Origin: JANQOH01 sp965243325
Lineage (GTDB): Bacteria > Pseudomonadota > Alphaproteobacteria > UBA7887
Length of the DNA stretch: 64,000 bases
Assembly: GCA_965243325.1 (NCBI GenBank)
Contig: CBDEUQ010000003.1
Coordinates: 2,294,001 to 2,358,000, forward strand
Direction: 5' to 3'
Made by a program: the position numbers and the translations under genes. Below the pieces are notes generated by a model, which saw only the letters and a program-made list of their open reading frames with translations, did not search any database and was not told the DNA's origin. Shown piece after piece: positions 44,232-53,139 of the stretch (its first letter is position 1; every line of letters starts with the position of its first letter).

Positions 44232-44543
44232 GACATCGGTGGTGTGGATCAACTGGTGGAAGGGGCGTCGCCGCAGGCGGGATACGCCTTCGTCAAGGGG
44301 ATAAAGGGTCTCCAGATAGAGGCGCTCGAGATCCTGGCGCCGCTGCCCGCGAAGGCAGATCCACATGAAGTAGACCCGATAGTCCTCGTCCGATTCCCCG
44401 TCGCCGCAGGCCAGGGTATTGCCATGCGTGCCGAGGACCTCGTCGATCAGCGCCGAGGCGCTTGGCCAGCGGGCAGGGTCGAGCGCCGCCTCGTGCAACG
44501 ACGCGAGGATGCGCTCGAACGCGTTCAGTTCCCTTCCGGCCAC
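44221..44543 (-). pseudogene. LuxR-family transcriptional regulator, N-terminal part of the split gene
   Basis: About 107 residues: FERILASLHEAALDPARWPSASALIDEVLGTHGNTLA and LYPLDEGVSRLRRRPFHQLIHTTDVYTE, the N-terminal ligand or PAS-like region of a regulator type that ends in a LuxR HTH. After the core it runs into the element and stops at 44190. The start at GTG 44543 (VAGRELNAFERIL) gives 386 codons after rejoining to 8066; an upstream start is possible because the frame is open to 44690. Confidence 0.88.
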
Positions 44544-44773
44544 GGCTTCACAGGCCGACGCTCCGGCGGCCCGACTACCCCATGTTTGGCGAGATGCGCG
44601 TTCCGCCGTCGCCGACAGTCCCGGCCGCGAACCTGCCTGTCGATACAGGCACAGCCGCTCGCGGCTGCGCTGCGACCGTATGGTTGGCAAGCTGCCCTCA
44701 TTCCCTCACACGCTCCCAGGTCCGGTGAAAATAGACGGATTGCGGGCTTCCGGGCTTCCCCAATGTTGGGGAG

Positions 44774-45070
44774 GCACGGCGAGATCGCCGCTCGCGTGTC
44801 CGGTTCGCCGAATGGCGTTCCGGAAATGTCCCGAGCGCCGGCCGCCGCGCGAATTGCCCCCATTACCGGCGCCCGCTCGACGACCGGACTGACGAGGCTC
44901 CCGCCATAAATGGCCTTGGGTCGCCCAAGGCACGATGAAAAACGCCGCGTCTCCCCAATGTTGGGGACGCGCGAAAACAGGCCGTTCGGCTAGCATCCGC
45001 GGCCCTGTCGGCGAGGCCTTGCCGATTCGACGGCGAGAGCCCGCGGCAACCGGCTGGAGGGGCCGGGATG
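44774..45070 (+). repeat. Dispersed ~270-bp repeat, copy A
   Basis: Shares long stretches with 50470-50740 and 54421-54690: AATGGCGT then CGGAAATGTCCCGAGCGCCG, GACGAGGCTCCCGCC, a hairpin GCCTTGGG-TCG-CCCAAGGC, TCTCCCCAATGTTGGGGACG and CTAGCATCCGCGGCC. A second CCCCAATGTTGGGG palindrome lies just upstream (44759-44772). No gene is seen in 44544-45387 apart from this repeat. Confidence 0.8.
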
Positions 45071-46122
45071 GAATTCCGAATATCCCGCACGAAGCATGCA
45101 CGATGGAGCGGTGCAGGCGAAACCAAGGTGAAAGAGGCGACAGCCGATCTGGGGGGCCCCGAAATACCCGCTCCAGCTTCCCCCGGATCGGCAATCGGAT
45201 TCCAACAACCTCCGCGATCGCGGCGCCCTCGATTGTCGAAACCCGTCCGCCGCCAAAACGGGAGAACGCATGTGCTCGCGGCGCCGACGGGAAGAGACGC
45301 ATCACAGGTTGGAGAAAGCGTGCCGCGCAGGCCGCACTTCTTCACGATTTTCTTTCGAATGATGACAGAAGGAGGTCCGTTCCAATGATCTTTCCAGTGG
45401 AGAAAAGTCTGCCTTTCGCGGCGGGTGCGTTTGCCCTTGCCGTTGCCGGTTGTGTCCAGACCCCCGCCCCGCCGGCAGATGTCGGCGTAACGGCCGCCGG
45501 GGCCGTGATCGAGGCGGAGCCGATGCCGTCGGACGATGGCGCCGCCGGACAGGCAGGGGAGGCGATGGAAGTTGCCGATGCCGCAGACGCCGGCAACGCC
45601 GACGCCATGGCGGAGGGCGCTTCGTCGACGGAAGATGGAACGGCGGCCTCGGAGCCTCCGGTGACGGAGGGGCCTGGAGAGTTCGGCGTCGGTTCGACCT
45701 TCGCCTGGGAGGCAACCGTCGATGGCCACACCCGGAGGGAAGCAACTACGATAGTCGACAGACGGGAGTTCCGCGGGCGTGAAGTCTATGTGATCGAATA
45801 TGCCGAACCGCTGATCCGCCCCGGCACGCATTGCGACGGCGCGGATTCCTTTCTTGTCGACGTGGCAATCGACGCTTGGGTCGGTTGTCTGAAGGACGGC
45901 AGCATTCTGCTCAGGCACGCCCCGCACGACTTCCGGTATTCCTGGCCCCTGCACGTCGGCAAAAGCTGGCAGGAATCCACGACGTGGGTCGACAATATCG
46001 CGAATGCCAAAGGCACGATCACCATCGACTGGACGGTCGCCGCATGGGAAGAGGTGACGGTGCCGGCGGGGACATTCATGGCCTACAGGGTCGAGCGCGG
46101 CGATTGGGATTTATATACCAAT

Positions 46123-46344
46123 TTACCCGACGCCATACTGACCGACCGACGGTCCTGTCTTCGGGCTCGCGTCCTTGGTGAGTTCGGCGACACGCTCACC
46201 GTACGCGATGCGGACGGCGTTTGACACGATGCCGTCAATATCGGTGGCTTTGCCCTGTGCCTCGAGCATCGCCCCAACCGCCTCGGCGATCCGCGTTGCA
46301 TCCGAGTCCAGTTGGACGTTGCAGGTGACGAGCTTGCTTGCCAT
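46123..46344 (-). CDS. Small passenger protein 1 of the IS1595 transposon
   Basis: 73 residues starting ASKLVTCNVQLDSDATRIAEAVGAM, with DIDGIVSNAVRIAYGERVAEL. Probably soluble and helical; unrecognised. The stop lies only 17 bp from the left end of the transposon. It is divergent from the transposase. Confidence 0.55.
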   Translation of the reverse strand: MASKLVTCNVQLDSDATRIAEAVGAMLEAQGKATDIDGIVSNAVRIAYGERVAELTKDASPKTGPSVGQYGVG

Positions 46345-46375
46345 CGCGCCGGGCTCCCTTGATCGTGGTGTTGTC

Positions 46376-46675
46376 CTAGAGTGTGACGCCAGCCGTGGCC
46401 AATCGCTCCGATAGAGTCTGGATCCGTCCGTCGATTGCTTCCCGTTCGTCGCACAGGCTCGCGATGCTGTCGAACGTCGGCCAGTCGGTTCGCGTGAAGG
46501 CCGCTTTGGGCACATCGCAGGTTGCTCCGGTTATCCGGCCCAGCGCTGCGTCTGCCAAAGCGAGCTGTTCCTGAAATCGGGCGGCCTGGGCCACAAGGCA
46601 TTTACGGTCCCGCTTGAGTATCGCCAGATCGCCCGCGTCCTTACGGATGCCTTCGTCGATCTCGTCCCGCGTCAT
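46376..46675 (-). CDS. Small passenger protein 2 of the IS1595 transposon (coiled coil)
   Basis: 99 residues, mostly helical with coiled-coil character (LAILKRDRKCLVAQAARFQEQLALADAALGRI; CDEREAIDGRIQTLSERL). Unrecognised. It precedes passenger 1 on the minus strand with a 31-bp gap. Confidence 0.55.
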   Translation of the reverse strand: MTRDEIDEGIRKDAGDLAILKRDRKCLVAQAARFQEQLALADAALGRITGATCDVPKAAFTRTDWPTFDSIASLCDEREAIDGRIQTLSERLATAGVTL

Positions 46676-46789
46676 TTCGCCGCGCCGCCTGCGCCAGTCA
46701 CTGAAAATATTTTCGCACCTTTACCCGTTTTCCGCTTGCCGGCAAGTCCCTTGTAGGGTAATCTGGTATTGAAAATAGGGAGTTGGGAA

Positions 46790-47779
46790 ATGGCAACGAA
46801 CGCACCGGGCAAGCACTACCGCAAAGGCATGTCCTACCCGGATTTGATCCGCATGTTTCCGGACGACGCAACCGCAGAGCGTTGGTTTATCGAGACGCGC
46901 TGGCCGGACGGCATACGTTGTCCCAAGTGCGGGTCCGACAACATTCAGGAGCGCCCTACGCGCAAGCCGCAGCCATATCGCTGCCGTGGATGCCGCAAGG
47001 ATTTCTCGGTCAAGACCGACACGCTCATGCACTCGTCGCCGCTCGGGTTCCAAGTGTGGGCCATCGCCATCTTCCAGTGCTCGACGAGCCTGAAAGGCGT
47101 GTCCAGCATGAAGCTGCACCGCGATGTTGGCGTGACGCAGAAGACGGCGTGGCATCTGGCGCACCGCATCCGGGAGACATGGAGCGGCAGTGGCGAGATG
47201 TTCACAGCCGCCGCCGAGGCGGACGAAACGCACATAGGCGGAAAGCGCAAGAACAAGTCGAAGGCGAAGCGCAAAGCACTTAAGGGACGTGGCGCCGTGG
47301 ACATGGCGACGGTCGCCGGCGTCCGCGACCGGGCTACTGGGCGCGTGCAGGCCGCGAGAGTGGCGAACACCGATGGCCCGACGCTCAAACGGTTCGTCCG
47401 TGATCGCGTGGCTCCGGGCGCGGTCCTCTACACCGACGAGGCTGCCGCGTACCGCGGAATGCCGGAGTTCTGGCATGAAGCCGTCAATCACTCGGTCGGC
47501 GAGTATGTGCGGCAGCAAGCGCATACCAACGGGATCGAGTCGTTCTGGGCCGCCATGAAGCGCGGCTACCAGGGCGTTTTTCACAAGTTCAGCGAGAAGC
47601 ATCTGAACCGCTATGTCGGCGAGTTTGCCGGACGGCACAACATCCGCTCCTCCGACACGGTGGACATGATGCGGTCAATCGTCACCGGCATGGAGGGAAA
47701 GCGTCTCCGTTACCGCGACCTGATCGCCGACAATGGCCTGCCGTCTGGCGCAAGGCCCTCCGCACCGTCCATGCGATGA
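46790..47779 (+). CDS. IS1595-family transposase
   Basis: 329 residues. The N-terminal zinc ribbon is visible (IRCPKCGSDNI...YRCRGCRKDFS), followed by the ISXO2-like DDE domain: EADETHIGGKRKNKSK, VLYTDEAAAYRGM and AHTNGIESFWAAMKRGYQGVFHKFSEKHLNRYV. The frame is intact. ATG 46790 is preferred to an upstream TTG. Its stop overlaps the methyltransferase start (ATGA). Confidence 0.95.
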   Translation: MATNAPGKHYRKGMSYPDLIRMFPDDATAERWFIETRWPDGIRCPKCGSDNIQERPTRKPQPYRCRGCRKDFSVKTDTLMHSSPLGFQVWAIAIFQCSTSLKGVSSMKLHRDVGVTQKTAWHLAHRIRETWSGSGEMFTAAAEADETHIGGKRKNKSKAKRKALKGRGAVDMATVAGVRDRATGRVQAARVANTDGPTLKRFVRDRVAPGAVLYTDEAAAYRGMPEFWHEAVNHSVGEYVRQQAHTNGIESFWAAMKRGYQGVFHKFSEKHLNRYVGEFAGRHNIRSSDTVDMMRSIVTGMEGKRLRYRDLIADNGLPSGARPSAPSMR

Positions 47780-49164
47780 ACGCCAACTGGGCCAACCGGA
47801 CGCTGTGGACGGGCGATAATCTCGACATCATGCGGGGCATGAACGGCGAGTCGGTGGATCTGATCTACCTGGACCCGCCGTTCAACTCGAATCGCGACTA
47901 TGCCGCGCCGATCGGCTCGGAAGCCGCCGGGGCGGCGTTCAAGGATACGTGGACGCTCTCGGACGTTGACGAGGCATGGCATGGCGAGGTCGCCGACCGC
48001 CAGCCAGCGCTCTACAGCATCATCGATGCCGCCGGCATGGCCCACGGCCTCGGGATGAAGTCGTACCTGATCATGATGGGCGTCCGGCTGCTGGAAATGC
48101 GGCGCGTGCTCAAGCCGAGCGGGAGCATCTATCTGCACTGCGATCCGACCGCGAGCCACTACCTCAAGATGCTGATGGACTCGATCTTCGGGGCGGGACG
48201 GTTCCGAAACGAGATCGTTTGGGAACGAGCAGGGCCTAAGAGCTTGGCCAGCCGCAGACTTCCACGAAATCACGATCTGATCCTGAGCTACGAGGCGAGC
48301 GACAAGGCGCACTGGAACGGGGCCGCAGCGTTCGTGCCGTACGATTTGGCCGCGCTAGACGCCAAGACGATGCAGCAATACTCGCACGTCGAAGAAGGAA
48401 CCGGGCGGCGGTACCAACTCGACAATCTGGTGAACCCGAACCGGAATCGCCCGAACCTCACGTATGAGTTTCTCGGCGTGCATCGCGTCTGGCGGTGGAC
48501 ACGCCAGCGGATGGAAGCCGCCTATGCCGAGGGTCGGGTTGTCCAGTCAGCGCCGGGCAACGTGCCGCGCTTCAAGCGCTATCTCGACGAACAACGAGGG
48601 CGGCCGCTCGGAAGCGTCTGGACGGATGTCGCCGTTGGCAGCAACAAGGAATTGACCGGTTATCCAACCCAAAAGCCGCTTGACCTGCTGGATCGCGTCA
48701 TTCGGTTGGCCTCGAACGAGGGCGACACGATTCTCGACCCCTTTTGTGGCTGCGCCACGGCGCTTGTAGCCGCCGACCGGCTGGGCCGGGAGTGGGCCGG
48801 GATCGACCTGTCGCCGCTGGCGGCGCGGTTGGTGCTCAAGCGTCTCCGCGAGGACCGCGGCCCGCTGTTCGACGACGTGAACCACAGGGAGGACGTTCCC
48901 CGCCGCACGGACCTTGGGGAGCTTCCGAACTACCGCACGCACAAGCACACGCTCTACGGGCGGCAGGAAGGCATCTGCGCCGGGTGCCAGGTGCTGTTCC
49001 CGTTCCGCAACATGACCGTCGACCACATCGTGGCGCGGTCGCGTGGCGGGCACGACCATATCGAAAACCTGCAACTGCTGTGCGGGGCGTGCAATTCCAT
49101 GAAGGGAGCCGAGTCGCAGGAATACCTCGTGGCCCGGCTCAAAGCCGAAGGGATCAGAGCATGA
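47776..49164 (+). CDS. DNA methyltransferase fused to a C-terminal HNH endonuclease domain, transposon passenger
   Basis: 462 residues. Motif IV is DPPFN at residues 33-37, and motif I DPFCGCATALVAADRLGREWAGID is near 321: a beta-class N6-adenine or N4-cytosine methyltransferase. The last ~90 residues form an HNH domain: CAGC (401-404), DHIVARSRGG (Asp416-His417) and ENLQLLCGACNSMKG with the second zinc cysteine pair. Modification and possible cleavage thus reside in one chain. It is coupled to the transposase by ATGA and to the next gene by ATGA. Confidence 0.92.
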   Translation: MNANWANRTLWTGDNLDIMRGMNGESVDLIYLDPPFNSNRDYAAPIGSEAAGAAFKDTWTLSDVDEAWHGEVADRQPALYSIIDAAGMAHGLGMKSYLIMMGVRLLEMRRVLKPSGSIYLHCDPTASHYLKMLMDSIFGAGRFRNEIVWERAGPKSLASRRLPRNHDLILSYEASDKAHWNGAAAFVPYDLAALDAKTMQQYSHVEEGTGRRYQLDNLVNPNRNRPNLTYEFLGVHRVWRWTRQRMEAAYAEGRVVQSAPGNVPRFKRYLDEQRGRPLGSVWTDVAVGSNKELTGYPTQKPLDLLDRVIRLASNEGDTILDPFCGCATALVAADRLGREWAGIDLSPLAARLVLKRLREDRGPLFDDVNHREDVPRRTDLGELPNYRTHKHTLYGRQEGICAGCQVLFPFRNMTVDHIVARSRGGHDHIENLQLLCGACNSMKGAESQEYLVARLKAEGIRA

Positions 49165-49475
49165 CGGAAATCGAGTCGCTCAAGGAGCTGATGGATCGGC
49201 GACAGTGCCTGTTGCGGAAGGCGCGGACGCTTGTGGACGATCTGAACGCGCTCAAGGGCATTCTCGAGGCGGCAAATTCTGGCGAGCGTCGGGACCGCAT
49301 AGGACGATACACCGGCGACCATGGCGATACCTTCCCCGGCGAGCAGGTGCGGACGGTCGCAGCCTCGCTGAACGAGGTCGAAGGTCAAATCGCGGACCTG
49401 CACAAGATCATGGTCGGCAAGGGCTATGGCGATCTGGTCCCCGACCCGCTCAGAGCCGAAGGGATCAGACCATGA
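49161..49475 (+). CDS. Small coiled-coil passenger protein 3
   Basis: 104 residues (SLKELMDRRQCLLRKARTLVDDLNALKGILEAANSG; SLNEVEGQIADLHKIMVGKGYG). Unrecognised. It ends LRAEGIRP, almost the same as the LKAEGIRA end of the methyltransferase, because the junction DNA is duplicated. Confidence 0.6.
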   Translation: MTEIESLKELMDRRQCLLRKARTLVDDLNALKGILEAANSGERRDRIGRYTGDHGDTFPGEQVRTVAASLNEVEGQIADLHKIMVGKGYGDLVPDPLRAEGIRP

Positions 49476-49717
49476 GCGAAGACCGCGTTGCGGTGCTGGA
49501 AGTCATGATCGAAATGCTGACGACGCACGACATGATGCGGCAGGCCAACCCGGATCAGTCGCTCGACGACTACCGGGATACCGCCGTCATGATGCTTTGC
49601 CAACGCCATGCAGAGGAGGAGATGGACGACCTGCTTGACGTGTTGGACCAACGGCTGGCGAACGTGCGCCGGAATATCGAGATCGTGCGGCAGCAAATAG
49701 CGAAGGAGAGACACTGA
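49472..49717 (+). CDS. Small helical passenger protein 4
   Basis: 81 residues, helical and acidic (VLEVMIEMLTTHDMMRQANPDQSLDDY; EEEMDDLLDVLDQRLANVRRNIEIVRQQIAK). It overlaps neighbours on both sides (ATGA and TGATG). Unrecognised. Confidence 0.6.
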   Translation: MSEDRVAVLEVMIEMLTTHDMMRQANPDQSLDDYRDTAVMMLCQRHAEEEMDDLLDVLDQRLANVRRNIEIVRQQIAKERH

Positions 49718-49875
49718 TGACCGACGACAAGCCGAAGCGCCCGCGAGGACGCCCGCCAGTACACCGGCCAATGCCGGAGCCGATACCCGATACGCCGGAA
49801 AACATCGCGCGTGCGATCATGCAGGGACCGCCGAAGAAGGAGTGGGATTACCTCAAGACCGACGACGGTGGATAA
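49717..49875 (+). CDS. Small AT-hook-like passenger protein 5
   Basis: 52 residues: KPKRPRGRPPVHRPMPEPIPDTPENIARAIMQGPPKKEWDYL. The RPRGRPP core is an AT-hook-like minor-groove motif. It starts at ATG 49717, where TGATG joins it to the gene before, with AAGGAG upstream, and ends 30 bp before the transposon end. The PDTPENIARA..GPPKKEWDYL wording looks like a conserved small family. Confidence 0.65.
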   Translation: MTDDKPKRPRGRPPVHRPMPEPIPDTPENIARAIMQGPPKKEWDYLKTDDGG

Positions 49876-50178
49876 CCGCCGTGGGTAATCCAGTATATAA
49901 TTCCCCGGCGATTGGCCGGTGACCGTGTGGTATGCACCGGATTTGATGCTCACCGTTAAGGCCGAGTTGGGCGGCGGCGACAGCGGTTATCCGGCGGAGT
50001 CAGGAGGGCTGGCGGCCTACGACATCCAGTAGGTTGCCTCGCACGTCCGCTCGGGGGTCGCGCGTTCGGATCCCCGCGCCAGGCACGAGCGCTGCCGCCC
50101 GGCCGACGAACCAGACGTCCCGGCCCCGACGCAATACCACGCCTCTGGTATGGGGTTCCGACGCCGGGCGCATTCCGA

Positions 50179-50450
50179 ATGTTCGCGAACGCGAGCGACC
50201 ATGAGGATGCCGACGACTGCGACGCACGGCGCAGCGATTCGCTGTTCAAACTGGCCGTCGGCCGGGCACCGGAGATCGGCAGCGATCTCTGTTCCCAGCC
50301 CACCATGAGGCAGTGGGAGACTGCGCCGTCCCGCGTCGAGGTCGGGTGCCCGACGGCCGCCTTGGTCGACCTGGTGCGCCGCTCCTTCCCCATCTCGCCG
50401 GCGGCGGTCACGCCCGACATCGGCGACACCTGCGACAGCAGTACGCGCGC
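50179..50450 (+). pseudogene. IS1380 transposase remnant
   Basis: The frame FANASDHEDADDCDARRSDSLFKLAVGRAPEIGSDLCSQPTM...TAALVDLVRRSFPISPAAVTPDIGDTCD matches the N-terminal part of the IS1380 transposase at 16001-18615 (GYEDADDCDALRADPLFKLAVGRAPE), with many substitutions. Both ends are lost. It lies just upstream of dispersed repeat copy B. The 146 bp before it (50033-50178) show no gene. Confidence 0.8.
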
Positions 50451-50469
50451 ACGCCGGCGGTCCCGCCGC

Positions 50470-50740
50470 GCGGCTCGCCGAATGGCGTCCCGGAAATGTC
50501 CCGAGCGCCGGGACCGCGCGAATTGTCCGTTACCGGCGCCCGTTCGACGACCGGGCTGACGAGGCTCCCGCCACAAATGGCCTTGGGCCGCCCAAGGCAC
50601 GACGAAAAACGCCGCGTCTCCCCAATGTTGGGGACGCGCGAAGTCAGCAGGTTCCGCTAGCATCCGCGGCCTTGTCGGCGAGGCCTTGCCGTTTCGACGG
50701 CGAGAGCGCGCGGGAACCGGCCGGAGGGGCCGGGGTGCGA
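50470..50740 (+). repeat. Dispersed ~270-bp repeat, copy B
   Basis: Second copy of the family at 44774 and 54421, with the GCCTTGGG-CCG-CCCAAGGC hairpin and the CCCCAATGTTGGGG palindrome. It ends about 90 bp before the membrane-protein gene at 50828. Confidence 0.8.
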
Positions 50741-50827
50741 TTCCGAAGATGCCGCGGGACGACGGCCGCACACCTGCGCCTCGAGTCGAAAGACGGTCCG
50801 GGCCTGAGTTGAGGAGGAGCACCGGAA

Positions 50828-51184
50828 ATGAAATTTCTGAGACGCCTTGTTCTCTCGATGGGACAGTTCAAGTTCGTCTTCTTCGTGGGAAGCGCAGGCA
50901 CGCTCCTGTCGCTGTTTGCGATCGTTCCGCAAGGGAGCAGCCAGGAGGAAGCGATCCTGGTCCTCTTCGTGTCTTTCGCGCTTTCCGCGGTCGCGGGGCT
51001 CGTTCTGGTTCAAATCAGCGGCGTATCGAGAAAGGACGTATCGGAGAGAAGAGAGGAAATCACACGCAAGGCGGCGAGCGATTTCAAGAAGATGCCTCCC
51101 CGGAAGAAGGCGTTGGCAGTTGCCGCCGCCGCCGTCGTGGTCCTCGTCCTGATCGGGGGTCAGCTCTACTCGTTGTTCGAGTAG
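50828..51184 (+). CDS. Small inner-membrane protein, unknown
   Basis: 118 residues with three hydrophobic segments (FVFFVGSAGTLLSLFAIV, AILVLFVSFALSAVAGLVLVQI, ALAVAAAAVVVLVLIGGQLY) and a charged loop between the second and third. GAGGAG precedes the ATG. Family unrecognised. Confidence 0.65.
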   Translation: MKFLRRLVLSMGQFKFVFFVGSAGTLLSLFAIVPQGSSQEEAILVLFVSFALSAVAGLVLVQISGVSRKDVSERREEITRKAASDFKKMPPRKKALAVAAAAVVVLVLIGGQLYSLFE

Positions 51185-51294
51185 GCGTTCAGGCCGCGCC
51201 TGAGAGAGATGGGCGCCCGAGGCCCCTCTCCCATGCCTTGCAAGACCCGCCGACGGCGTCCCTGCGGTCGCAGACGTAGAAAGGAGAAGTCTGA

Positions 51295-52440
51295 ATGACT
51301 TGGTACGTTCCCGGCGCCGGCGTCAAGGAAGCATGCGCGATGGAGCGGTGCAGGCGAAGCATCGGGTCGTCCGCGAGCGCGCTTGCTGTTCTCGTGCTCC
51401 TGATGCTCGGCGGGTTCTACGGCGTTCCGCCCGCGGCGGCGGAATGGACCTGGGCCAAACCCGACTCGAACGGTTTCTGCGTGATCGACCGGTCGAGTAC
51501 CGACACGCAAATGTGCGTTTCCGACGAACGATTCGCACCGGAAGAGCAAATGCCCGGCGGGGTGCCGTTCACCGGGAAGCACACGTGGTTCTTCTGCCCG
51601 TTCTGTGTCGGAATCGGCGAGCATGTCCCGGACAAGCGTGTGGACTGCGAGACACCCTACGTCGCAGGACTGCGCCACGGCGATGAAATCTGCCGGTACG
51701 AGAAGAAGCCAGGTCAGGTCTGGAGAAAAATCACCTACGAAGACGGCAAGGCCCGGGAGATGGTCTACTACGGGATTCACAGCGGCATCAGCTACCGGTA
51801 CATCGAGCTGAAGGACGGTATCCCCCATGGCGCGTACATCACGTTCCTGGGGAAACTAAGCGACTGCTATCCGCCCGAGTGCGATCTTCCAAGGGCCTAC
51901 GCGAAGGTGGTGGACGGGGTCCTGCACGGCGTCGAAATGGTCTACGAGGGCTACATGAGCTGGATGCGGCCGCTCAAGGTCATCTCGTATGTGAACGGGA
52001 AGCTGGATGGCCTGTTCGTCGAGTACAACACCGACGGCGTCATGCTGCAGGAATACCCATACGACGACGACAAGCTGCACGGCGTGGGGGTCGTATATTT
52101 CGAAGACGAGAAGCAACACCGCGTGGTGTGCTTCGAAGGAGGAAGCCGCGCGCCGTGCACGCAGGAGCTGGACCCCGACAAGCCGTTTCGGGATGGGGTT
52201 CCGCACGGGACATGGTTGTCCACAATTCACGAACCGCCAAGGACGTACAGGACTCGCTGGAGCGACGGCCGAATGGTCTTGCGCGACATCGTGAATCCCG
52301 AGGGCAGGCGCCACGGATTCCTCTGGCGATATGACGCGGACGGCAATTTCGAGCGCCGAACCCTGTATCGTGACGGCGTGAAAGTAGAGAGCGAGAACTT
52401 CAAGACCTACGACGGCGACCTCGTGGGGGATGCCCTCTAG
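51295..52440 (+). CDS. Secreted YwqK/MORN-like repeat protein
   Basis: 381 residues. AAAGGAG 8 bp before ATG 51295 supports that start, which gives a long signal region ending PPAAAEW; an internal ATG at 51340 would give a more normal signal peptide. The mature part has repeated short beta-hairpins: GLRHGDEICRY, GIPHGAYITF, GVLHGVEMVYEGY, GKLDGLFVEYNTDG, DKLHGVGVVYFED, GVPHGTWLS and GRRHGFLWRYDADGN, as in MORN/YwqK proteins. Cysteine pairs near the N-terminus (FCPFC) may bind metal or form disulfides. Function unknown. Confidence 0.7.
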   Translation: MTWYVPGAGVKEACAMERCRRSIGSSASALAVLVLLMLGGFYGVPPAAAEWTWAKPDSNGFCVIDRSSTDTQMCVSDERFAPEEQMPGGVPFTGKHTWFFCPFCVGIGEHVPDKRVDCETPYVAGLRHGDEICRYEKKPGQVWRKITYEDGKAREMVYYGIHSGISYRYIELKDGIPHGAYITFLGKLSDCYPPECDLPRAYAKVVDGVLHGVEMVYEGYMSWMRPLKVISYVNGKLDGLFVEYNTDGVMLQEYPYDDDKLHGVGVVYFEDEKQHRVVCFEGGSRAPCTQELDPDKPFRDGVPHGTWLSTIHEPPRTYRTRWSDGRMVLRDIVNPEGRRHGFLWRYDADGNFERRTLYRDGVKVESENFKTYDGDLVGDAL

Positions 52441-52689
52441 ATTCGCTTCCAGCCCCGGTCAACGTAAGGAGAACCGGAGATTGGCCCGGTACGGCCGCAT
52501 GGAAAGAACCATGAGCGGTACTTCGAGCGAGCGGGGTCTCGCACGGATCGGCGGGCCGCTTGCAGTGGCGGGCAGTGGTGTCGGGCATCGTCGGGGACGG
52601 TCGCTGAGGGCAGTGGGGCACACGGCGAAGCTTGTCCAGGCGCGGTCCGACAGGCCGTACGCGAAATCCAATGAGGAGGAAAAGACAGA

Positions 52690-53139
52690 ATGAGATGGTA
52701 CCTGATGGCGCTGAAAAAGTATGCGCAGTTCGGCGGCAGGTCGCAGCGAAAGGAGTTCTGGTATTTCTTTCTCTTCTACAGCTTGTTCTCCATTCCTTTC
52801 GGCGTGGTCGATATGTTTCTGATCGGGACCTCCATTCTGGGAACAATATATTTTCTTGTATTTCTGACCCCCTCCCTCGCGGTTGGCGTGAGGCGACTTC
52901 ATGACATGGGTCGCTCGGGCTGGTGGATGCTGTTGTACACGGGAATCGTTCTTCAGCAGCTTGCGAGCGGCATAAAGGTGTCCGGAAGGGGGGTGAGCGG
53001 GGAGGCGGTGGTGGCAATCGTCTTCGTCGTTGCCGCGGTGTGCGCTGTCGTGCTGATCGTCTTCATGGTTCGGAAGAGCCAGCCCGGGCGCAACCGCTAC
53101 GGACCCGACCCGACCGACGACGGTACCGCGGCGGCGTAG
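52690..53139 (+). CDS. DUF805 inner-membrane protein
   Basis: 149 residues beginning RWYLMALKKYAQFGGRSQRKEFWYFFLF, then FLTPSLAVGVRRLHDMGRSGWWMLL, the two signature blocks of DUF805 (YhaH-like) proteins, and four hydrophobic segments. AGGAGG precedes the ATG. Function of the family is unknown. Confidence 0.92.
   Translation: MRWYLMALKKYAQFGGRSQRKEFWYFFLFYSLFSIPFGVVDMFLIGTSILGTIYFLVFLTPSLAVGVRRLHDMGRSGWWMLLYTGIVLQQLASGIKVSGRGVSGEAVVAIVFVVAAVCAVVLIVFMVRKSQPGRNRYGPDPTDDGTAAA

Larger units (their letters stand above)
46106..49905 (+). mobile_element. IS1595-family transposon with passenger genes, 3800 bp
   Basis: Ends: GGGATTTATATACC then AATTTACCC at the left; the right end in inverse reads GGGAATTATATACT then GGATTACCC (18 of 23 positions match). 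CGGCGATT flanks both sides (46098-46105, 49906-49913), the 8-bp target duplication expected for IS1595. Besides the transposase it carries a methyltransferase-HNH fusion and five small genes. Some IS1595 members are known to carry passengers. Confidence 0.93.
45388..50032 (+). pseudogene. Outer-membrane lipoprotein gene, interrupted by an IS1595-family transposon
   Basis: The gene begins at ATG 45388 with a lipoprotein signal peptide (LPFAAGAFALAVAGC, lipobox ending at Cys), an Ala/Asp/Glu-rich linker, and a soluble domain (FAWEATVDGHTRREATTIVD, FRYSWPLHVGKSWQES, TVPAGTFMAYRVERGDW). The transposon entered after ERGDW. Removing 46106-49905 and one 8-bp repeat restores ERGDWPVTVWYAPDLMLTVKAELGG... 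to the stop at 50032, about 280 residues in all. A truncated lipoprotein may still be made. Its exact function is unknown. Confidence 0.87.

Noticed and set aside
50055..50090. tRNA-like T-arm sequence (GTTCGGATCCC flanked by GCGCG/CGCGC)
   Set aside because: No acceptor, D-arm or anticodon arm can be assembled around it, and the spacing does not fit a T-loop.
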